DNA from: Pelotomaculum sp. UBA1371
GTDB lineage: Bacteria > Bacillota > Desulfotomaculia > Desulfotomaculales > Pelotomaculaceae
DNA length: 20,034 nucleotides
Assembly: GCA_002305915.1 (NCBI GenBank)
Contig: DBRJ01000038.1
Location: forward strand, 1 to 20,034
Direction: 5' to 3'
Under the pieces are notes generated by a model that saw only the letters and a list, made by a program, of their open reading frames with translations, was not told the origin of the DNA and made no database searches. A program made the position numbers and the translations under genes. Shown here piece after piece: positions 15,582-20,034 of the stretch (the first letter of the stretch is position 1; each line of letters opens with the position of its first letter).

Positions 15582-17318
15582 TTACTCCAGCATTTTGTTC
15601 AGGGCACCGCCGGGAGGAACCATGGGCAGTACGTTTTCTTCCCTGTCCACGATAAAATCAAGCATAACAGGCTTGCTGGAGTTGATTGCCTGTTCAATTG
15701 CCGGAGCCAGTTCGGCAGGCCGTTTTACCCTGATCCCCTCGGCGCCGTAAGCTTCGGCCAGCTTGATGAAATCGGGATTCAACAGCTCCGAATGGGAATA
15801 CCTCCGGTTGTAAAAGAATTCCTGCCATTGTCTGACCATCCCCAGATAACCGTTGTTCAGGATGGCCACATTAACCGGGAGTTCGTAATTGACCGCAGTA
15901 CAGAGCTCCTGGATATTCATTTGAATACTGCCGTCACCGGCTATATCAAAGACCAGCTCGTCCGGACAGCCCACCTGGACCCCGATTGCCGCCGGCAGTC
16001 CGTATCCCATGGTTCCCAGGCCGCCGGAGGTGATAAAGGAGCGAGGCTTTGTAAACGTATAGTAGTGAGCCGTCCACATCTGGTGCTGGCCCACCTCGGT
16101 GGTAATCCTGGCCTTGCCCTCCGTCTGCCTGCAGATTTCCCTGATAATAGCCTGGGGCTTCAAGCAATCCTTCTCGCAATAGGTCAGCGGGTACTCTTTT
16201 TTCCAGGCCAGGATCTTGTCCCGCCAGGCCTCGGCCAACCCGGGCTTCAAGATTTCCAGCAACTGACCCAGCACCCTTTTAACATCGCCCACCACAGGTA
16301 TGTCTACCCGAACATTTTTCCCAATTTCAGCCGGATCTATGTCTATGTGAATAATTCTGGCCTCGGGGGCGAAGGTTTCTACATTTCCAGTCACGCGGTC
16401 GTCAAAGCGCGCCCCCACGGCAATTAAGAGATCGCACTCGCTGATAGCGAAGTTGGCATACTTTGTTCCATGCATCCCCACCATCCCCAGTGATAACGGA
16501 TGGTCCCCGGGAAACCCTCCCAGTCCCAGCAGGGTGTTGCATACCGGCGCCATCAGCAGTTCAGCTATCCGGAGCAATTCCTCATGGGCACCGGAAATAA
16601 CCACTCCCCCGCCGGCGTAGATGACAGGACGCCGGGACTGGATAATAGCCCTGGCCGCTTCCTGCACCTGCACAGGATCTGCGTCCAGCACGGGCCTGTA
16701 GCCGGGCAGGTTCATTTTATCCGCGCGCCTGTACTCCGCCAGGGAGGAAGAAACATCCTTGGGAAGGTCAATGAGAACCGGTCCCGGCCTGCCGGTAGTG
16801 GCGATGTAAATGGCTTCTTTAACGGTCTGCGCCAGTTCGGACGTGTCCCTGACCAGGTAGCTGTGTTTAGTAATGGGCAGGGTGATCCCCGTGATATCCG
16901 CCTCTTGAAAAGAGTCCCTCCCGAGCAGGGACTGGGGCACCTGACCGGTGATGGCGACCATGGGTACGGAATCCATGAAAGCATTGGCAATGCCCGTAAC
17001 GAGGTTGGTGGCGCCCGGTCCCGAGGTGGCGAGACAGACACCCGGTCTGCCCGTGGCCCGGGCATAGCCGTCCGCCGCGTGGGCTGCGCCCTGTTCATGC
17101 CGGCACAAAATGTGGTTTATTTTGGAATCGTACAGGGCATCATAAATTGGCAGGGCCTGGCCGCCGGGATAACCGAAAATGGTCTCCACGCCTTCGTCTA
17201 CCAGGCTCCTTAAAAGAATCTCCGCCCCGGACAACTGCGCCTCACTTGTCTCCTTTTTTCTTTTTCTGACATTGCCTTTCCGGCTGCGGAGGACCTTCTT
17301 CGTCACGTTGCTTTGCAA
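15582..17318 (-). CDS. ilvB: acetolactate synthase large subunit, first copy
   Basis: ThDP/FAD enzyme forming 2-acetolactate and 2-aceto-2-hydroxybutyrate for valine, leucine and isoleucine. The 578-residue protein has IFGYPGGQALPIYDAL, catalytic Glu75 in RHEQGAAHAADGYAR, VGARFDDRVTG (FAD), GDGSIQMNIQEL and NNGYLGMVRQWQEFF. Trp498 (codon 15827-15825) is at the position associated with 2-ketobutyrate preference. The start is TTG at 17318-17316, supported by GGAGGGA about 6 bases upstream. This gives a basic N-terminal extension (residues 1-27, rich in Lys and Arg) before the conserved SGAEILLRSL. Transcription order is ilvB1, ilvN, ilvC. A strong terminator separates it from ilvE upstream. Confidence 0.96.
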   Translation of the reverse strand: MQSNVTKKVLRSRKGNVRKRKKETSEAQLSGAEILLRSLVDEGVETIFGYPGGQALPIYDALYDSKINHILCRHEQGAAHAADGYARATGRPGVCLATSGPGATNLVTGIANAFMDSVPMVAITGQVPQSLLGRDSFQEADITGITLPITKHSYLVRDTSELAQTVKEAIYIATTGRPGPVLIDLPKDVSSSLAEYRRADKMNLPGYRPVLDADPVQVQEAARAIIQSRRPVIYAGGGVVISGAHEELLRIAELLMAPVCNTLLGLGGFPGDHPLSLGMVGMHGTKYANFAISECDLLIAVGARFDDRVTGNVETFAPEARIIHIDIDPAEIGKNVRVDIPVVGDVKRVLGQLLEILKPGLAEAWRDKILAWKKEYPLTYCEKDCLKPQAIIREICRQTEGKARITTEVGQHQMWTAHYYTFTKPRSFITSGGLGTMGYGLPAAIGVQVGCPDELVFDIAGDGSIQMNIQELCTAVNYELPVNVAILNNGYLGMVRQWQEFFYNRRYSHSELLNPDFIKLAEAYGAEGIRVKRPAELAPAIEQAINSSKPVMLDFIVDREENVLPMVPPGGALNKMLE

Positions 17319-17400
17319 GTTCTATCCCTCCATCGAATAATGAGCCCCGTTAATTTTGAGCCCCCGTCAAGAAAAGTCTGACCCGGGTTGATTCTGCCGT

Positions 17401-17430
17401 TATAAAAAAAGGCCGGTGCACGGCCGGCCT
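17401..17430 (-). terminator. intrinsic terminator after ilvE
   Basis: On the minus strand AGGCCGG (17430-17424) pairs with CCGGCCT (17416-17410) around a 7-base loop, followed by a run of seven T and then ATA. It begins about 30 bases after the ilvE stop and about 85 bases before ilvB1. It is the strongest terminator structure seen in the window and suggests that much of the T-box-controlled transcript ends after ilvE. Confidence 0.85.
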
Positions 17431-17460
17431 GCAGCTCGCGTTTCAGTTGGAAATATTCTT

Positions 17461-18342
17461 TTACGGCGCCTTGGGGAAAATAAGGGGACCGTCAACCTTG
17501 GTTAACTCCCGAAAAGCCGCAATAAGCTCCCGGGTCATATTGCCGGGCTTGCCGTCGGCAATCAGACGCCCGTCAACCTGTATGGTGGGTATAATCTCAG
17601 CGGCAGTACCAGTCAGGAATACTTCGTCGGCGTTATAGACATCAAACAGGGTGAACACCTTCTCCACTGCGGGAATACCCTTTTCCCGGGCAATGTCCAA
17701 AACCGTGTTGCGGGTGACTCCCTCCAGAATACCCACATAAGCCGGCGGTGTAATTAGCTCGCCTTTTTTGACAATGAAAATATTATCACCGGTGGCCTCG
17801 GCTACGTAACCTTCGTTGTTCAGCATAATGGCTTCGGGCACGCCGGCCAGGTTGGCTTCGATTTTTGCGTAGATGTTGTTCAGGTAGTTCAATGATTTTA
17901 CCCTGGGGACACAGGCTGTGGGAATATTTCTGCGGGTGGACACGGTAATAACAGAAAGCCCTTTTTCGTACAGATCATCGGGATATAGAACAATTGAAGC
18001 GGTAATACAAAAAACAAAGGGTTTGGGGCATTTTTTCGGGTCCAGACCCAGGTCGCCCACTCCCCTGGTCACCACCAGGCGGATATAGGCGTCACGCAAG
18101 TTGTTGCGCCGCAGGGTCTCCAGCACTACTTCCTGCATTTCATCCTTTGTTAAGGGAATCTCCATAGCAACGGTCCTGGCAGAATCATAAAGCCGGTCCA
18201 GGTGTTCACTCAATTTAAAGACCCTGCCGTGATAGGCCCGGATACCTTCAAAAACACCGTCACCGTATAACAAACCATGGTCAAAGACAGATACCACCGC
18301 ATGTTCCTTTGGTACATATTCGCCGTTAAGGTAAATAATCAC
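17461..18342 (-). CDS. ilvE: branched-chain amino-acid aminotransferase
   Basis: PLP-dependent class IV aminotransferase performing the last step of valine, leucine and isoleucine synthesis with glutamate as donor. The 293-residue protein has the early signature FDHGLLYGDGVFEGIRAY (20-37). The PLP lysine is Lys149 in RVKSLNYLNNIYAK. EATGDNIFIVK (182-192) and the cofactor-phosphate loop GILEGVTRNTVLDIA follow, then LTGTAAEIIP. D-amino-acid aminotransferase or aminodeoxychorismate lyase are the main alternatives in this fold. The T-box leader and the neighbouring ilv genes favour IlvE. The start is GTG at 18342-18340, with a GGGGGATGAG purine-rich site just upstream. It is preceded by its own promoter and T-box and followed by a terminator. 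Confidence 0.93.
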   Translation of the reverse strand: MIIYLNGEYVPKEHAVVSVFDHGLLYGDGVFEGIRAYHGRVFKLSEHLDRLYDSARTVAMEIPLTKDEMQEVVLETLRRNNLRDAYIRLVVTRGVGDLGLDPKKCPKPFVFCITASIVLYPDDLYEKGLSVITVSTRRNIPTACVPRVKSLNYLNNIYAKIEANLAGVPEAIMLNNEGYVAEATGDNIFIVKKGELITPPAYVGILEGVTRNTVLDIAREKGIPAVEKVFTLFDVYNADEVFLTGTAAEIIPTIQVDGRLIADGKPGNMTRELIAAFRELTKVDGPLIFPKAP

Positions 18343-18403
18343 AATCTCATCCCCCGTTAAAATTTGTCGATTTTGCGCCTATTCTTTTAGTTTAGTTTTA
18401 ATT

Positions 18404-18712
18404 TAGAAATAAAACAACCCCCCGCCCGGCAGTTGTATAATCTGCCAGGGACGAGAGGTATAAAAAACCTTGCGCGGTACCACCCTGCTTGCCTCCGGCT
18501 TTAGCGGAGGCCTCTCGGTGTGCCTCAAAAAGAGGTTCACGGCTTTGATAACGGGCGTCCTGCCCGGCCCGGCTTACTCAATTCTTTCAGCCTGCAGCTC
18601 CGGGGTGATCTCCAGACTGGCGAATCCGGCGCCGGTTTTCAGCTACCCCGGCTCTCTGCTGCCAACACCAGGCTTTCTGTCCCCTTCACAGCGTTTTCCA
18701 AGATCTAACTTG
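18404..18712 (-). promoter_or_regulatory. T-box riboswitch leader of ilvE, probable tRNA-Ile specificity
   Basis: The invariant T-box sequence AGGGTGGTACCGCG is present on the minus strand at 18486-18473. Upstream, Stem I shows an apical motif AGAGAGCCGGGGTAGCTG (about 18657-18640). On its 3' side lies GAGATCACCCCGGAG, placing the triplet ATC (18609-18607, isoleucine) followed by A at the specifier position. A Stem III-like hairpin GCCTCCG/CGGAGGC precedes the antiterminator. CCCT near 18450 can pair either with AGGG of the T-box or within the terminator CCTGGCAG (18449-18442) / CTGCCGGG (18432-18425), which is followed by TTGTTTTATTT. Uncharged tRNA should stabilise the antiterminator and switch on ilvE. 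The specifier was placed by eye. Confidence 0.92.
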
Positions 18713-18718
18713 CTACCA

Positions 18719-18747
18719 AGTATACAAAAAGCATGCTCAAGTGTCAA
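18719..18747 (-). promoter_or_regulatory. sigma-A promoter of the ilvE T-box transcript
   Basis: On the minus strand TTGACA (18747-18742), a 17-base spacer and TATACT (18724-18719) give 11 of 12 consensus bases at optimal spacing. The predicted start near 18712 falls just before Stem I of the T-box leader. The interval 18343-18934 has no gene: it holds the T-box leader, this promoter, and the upstream region of the divergent plus-strand genes. Confidence 0.88.
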
Positions 18748-18877
18748 GGAAATATTTTATTCCTTTTATTCCGTTTTTTTTAGTGTTACCGCTGGGTTAA
18801 TTTAATTTAGTTCTCCAACACATTCTTTTTCAAATTAGTTCAAAATTACCATATATCTGGCAGTGGAGGAAATAGTA

Positions 18878-18905
18878 ACCACAGCTGCCGCTTCTACATA
18901 TGCTA
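18878..18905 (+). promoter_or_regulatory. candidate sporulation (sigma-K-like) promoter for the ferritin-like gene pair
   Basis: AC (18878-18879), a 17-base spacer and CATATGCTA (18897-18905) fit the sigma-K pattern AC-N16/17-CATANNNTA. Transcription would begin near 18912, just before the RBS at 18921. The pattern has few fixed bases and could occur by chance. No good sigma-A promoter was seen on this strand in the interval. Confidence 0.35.
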
Positions 18906-18934
18906 TAGCAAAATTAGAAAAGGAGGTTATCTTT

Positions 18935-19288
18935 ATGGATGCAAACAAGGATAGCACCGTAGCAAGCGGTATGCCCTGCGACATGACGGGCGGTATGATG
19001 GACGGGATGATGCACCATGACGCCCGCTCTCTAATAGACATGCTGATCAAAGGCGAGCAAATGGAGGTTTGCCTGTACAGGGAACTGGCCGCAAATGCGC
19101 CCAGTAATTGCCTTAAGGAAATTTTTTCGCGAAAGGCCGCCGGGGATCTTAGAAAAGCCGAGAGGCTGGGCAGGATTGCCGCGGCTTACGGGTTGGCCCC
19201 CGCAGCCCACTATCCGGGTATGCCGATGGACCCGCCGCATCAACCACCCCACTTTTATGCCGAGACAGAAAAGCAGGAAAAAGAATAA
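18935..19288 (+). CDS. short ferritin-like helical protein with Met/His-rich N-terminus, function unknown
   Basis: I do not recognise a named gene. The 117-residue protein begins with a Met/His-rich segment (GMPCDMTGGMMDGMMHHD, 12-29). A predicted two-helix hairpin follows (about 30-55 and 58-86: LIDMLIKGEQMEVCLYRELA and KEIFSRKAAGDLRKAERLGRI), then a Pro/His-rich tail (PMDPPHQPPHF). The LYRELAANAPS...GDLRKAE arrangement resembles small ferritin-like proteins of Firmicutes with an FY..LA..AP...DE..H pattern, but the usual DE..H ligands are not kept. The ATG at 18935 is chosen because AGGAGG lies 8 bases upstream; an open frame continues to 18863 without an RBS. It precedes a second helical-hairpin gene by 18 bases. 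A spore-coat or metal-handling role is possible but unproven. Confidence 0.8.
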   Translation: MDANKDSTVASGMPCDMTGGMMDGMMHHDARSLIDMLIKGEQMEVCLYRELAANAPSNCLKEIFSRKAAGDLRKAERLGRIAAAYGLAPAAHYPGMPMDPPHQPPHFYAETEKQEKE

Positions 19289-19306
19289 AAAGAGAGGAGG
19301 TCTATA

Positions 19307-19741
19307 ATGATGTATACTTGGATGGGAAAATTAAAAAACCTTCTTCTGATGGAGCTGCGTCAGATTCATATGATGGCGCATTTAGCCATGCTGGCTCCCA
19401 ACGAAACTGCCAGGCACATGGTTTTAACCCTGCTCGGCGATGAACTGGACGAGGCGAAATTCTACAACAATATCTTATGCGCAGACTGCGGTGCAAAAAT
19501 GCCTGTATGTCCCGGCGCCGGCTATCAACCGGATTTGCCCTGTCCTCCCGGAACTGCTCCGGGCGCCGGTTACCCACCGGGCATGCCCTGTCCTCCCCAC
19601 CATGATCCCTGCCCCAAGCCGGGGCATCCTCCCAGTTACCTGAAGCCGGCCGGGCCGGGGTCGACCCTGGCGCCCTCGGTACCGGTAGAAGCGCCGGGGC
19701 TCTTCCCGGGATTGTATCCCCCTGGCAGAAAAGGAGAATGA
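19307..19741 (+). CDS. short ferritin-like helical protein with Pro/Cys-rich repeat tail, function unknown
   Basis: The 144-residue protein has an N-terminal helical hairpin (about 6-57). HLAMLAPNETARHMV and LLGDELDEAKFY resemble ferritin-like proteins with LA..AP and DE..H motifs, here with Glu where His is usual. The tail (58-144) is disordered-looking and rich in Pro, Gly and Cys. It contains two copies of a 13-residue unit, PGAGYQPDLPCPP (69-81) and PGAGYPPGMPCPP (85-97), and six Cys (58, 61, 68, 79, 95, 102). Such tails occur in cross-linked coat or structural proteins, but I cannot name a family. The ATG follows GAGGAGGT at good spacing, 18 bases after the upstream gene, so the two form an operon. 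Alignment of the two hairpins suggests they are paralogous modules. Confidence 0.8.
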   Translation: MMYTWMGKLKNLLLMELRQIHMMAHLAMLAPNETARHMVLTLLGDELDEAKFYNNILCADCGAKMPVCPGAGYQPDLPCPPGTAPGAGYPPGMPCPPHHDPCPKPGHPPSYLKPAGPGSTLAPSVPVEAPGLFPGLYPPGRKGE

Positions 19742-19772
19742 AGACGACAAGAAATAGACTTGAGAGGTTTCC

Positions 19773-19793
19773 ACCGCCCCCCGGGGCGGTTTG
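19773..19793 (+). terminator. possible terminator after the ferritin-like pair
   Basis: ACCGCCCC (19773-19780) and GGGGCGGT (19783-19790) form a very G+C-rich inverted repeat about 32 bases after the second gene's stop, followed by TTTGC. The U-tract is short, so termination strength is uncertain. The dyad is symmetrical and could also act on transcripts leaving argH on the other strand. Confidence 0.5.
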
Positions 19794-19872
19794 CTCATCC
19801 ACGGGAGGCCGGAGAGGTGCCCAGGAAAGTATGTTAGCGAGACTGAGGGCGGCAAGCCCTGTTTGCTCATCC
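19789..19872. repeat. pair of 12-bp direct repeats 72 bases apart next to the argH stop
   Basis: GTTTGCTCATCC occurs at 19789-19800 and again at 19861-19872. Both copies directly follow small inverted repeats (ACCGCCCC/GGGGCGGT and AGGGC/GCCCT). On the minus strand the right copy contains the argH stop codon. Confidence 0.75.
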
Positions 19873-20034
19873 GCAGGGGGCGCCCAGGCGCTGCCTGGCT
19901 TTCCTAATGGCTTCCCGGACCGCTTCCGGCGCCGGGCCGCCGGGAACCCGCCTGGCCTCCACGCAGCGGCCGATGCCGATGGCTTCGTACACATCTTCAC
20001 CCACCAGGCTGCTGAACTGCTTATACCGGGCCAA
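19867..20034 (-). CDS. argH: argininosuccinate lyase, C-terminal 55 residues only (cut by window edge)
   Basis: The minus strand from the right edge reads LARYKQFSSLVGEDVYEAIG... and ends ...RKARQRLGAPCG before TGA at 19869-19867. This matches the C-terminal end of argininosuccinate lyase: an F-x-x-L-x-G-E-D-V-Y-E-A segment, then the conserved R-x-V-P-G-G-P-A-P-E-A-V stretch and a final Ala/Arg-rich helix. The enzyme splits argininosuccinate into arginine and fumarate. The catalytic core lies outside the window. It converges with the plus-strand ferritin-like pair, whose last stop is 125 bases away. The identification rests on a short segment but the pattern is characteristic. Confidence 0.85.
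   Translation of the reverse strand: MARYKQFSSLVGEDVYEAIGIGRCVEARRVPGGPAPEAVREAIRKARQRLGAPCG

Noticed and set aside
15324..16427. 367-codon plus-strand open frame antisense to ilvB1
   Set aside because: High G+C codon structure of ilvB1 produces long antisense frames; composition is unlike a real protein and ilvB1 is unambiguous.
18863..18934. Earlier GTG start extending the first ferritin-like protein by 24 residues
   Set aside because: No RBS before 18863, while AGGAGG sits 8 bases before the ATG at 18935; the candidate promoter would also fall inside the extension.
19302..20000. 232-codon minus-strand open frame across the ferritin-like gene and argH end
   Set aside because: It is in a different frame from the recognisable argH C-terminus and antisense to the Pro-rich tail; low-complexity Pro/Arg content is typical of a shadow frame.

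Overview
The window looks like a piece of the chromosome of a moderately G+C-rich, spore-forming Gram-positive bacterium. A Clostridia/Peptococcaceae-type organism (Pelotomaculum or Desulfotomaculum relatives) is my inference; nothing in the sequence names the species. Supporting signs are a T-box leader, a glmS self-cleaving riboswitch, strong AGGAGG-type ribosome binding sites, GTG and TTG starts, a cdaA-cdaR-glmM-glmS cluster and the short (archaeal-type) LeuC/LeuD forms. Almost everything is on the minus strand, so transcription runs from high to low coordinates.

Reading in the direction of transcription: the last 55 codons of argH enter at the right edge (20034-19867). A two-gene plus-strand unit (18935-19741) encodes short ferritin-like helical proteins with Met/His-rich or Pro/Cys-rich ends, possibly spore-coat related. 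Divergent from it, a near-consensus promoter and an Ile-type T-box leader (about 18750-18405) drive ilvE, which is followed by a strong intrinsic terminator. Then comes a long branched-chain amino-acid block: ilvB1, ilvN, ilvC, ilvB2, leuA, leuC, leuD, leuB, cimA (17318-5629). Next is the cell-wall/second-messenger block: cdaA, cdaR (ybbR), glmM, glmS (5481 to the left edge). glmM has its own perfect TTGACA-17-TATAAT promoter and glmS is preceded by a glmS ribozyme.

How they work together: CimA (pyruvate + acetyl-CoA to citramalate) and LeuA (2-ketoisovalerate + acetyl-CoA to 2-isopropylmalate) both feed substrates that LeuCD and LeuB can process, giving 2-ketobutyrate for isoleucine and 2-ketoisocaproate for leucine. 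IlvB1/IlvN, IlvC and IlvE supply the common valine/isoleucine steps; ilvD and ilvA are not in the window. CdaA makes c-di-AMP, CdaR is its membrane-anchored regulator, and GlmM and GlmS make amino-sugar precursors for peptidoglycan.

No CRISPR array, insertion sequence, phage gene or clear transferred island was seen. The points most worth a second look are: (i) the ferritin-like gene pair with a possible sigma-K-type promoter; (ii) the second acetolactate synthase, which has Leu where the first has the substrate-selecting Trp; (iii) the ketol-acid reductoisomerase, whose cofactor loop lacks the usual phosphate-binding serines and carries Asp; (iv) a terminator-like hairpin between the glmS ribozyme and glmS; and (v) an 8-bp tandem duplication at the leuA start.
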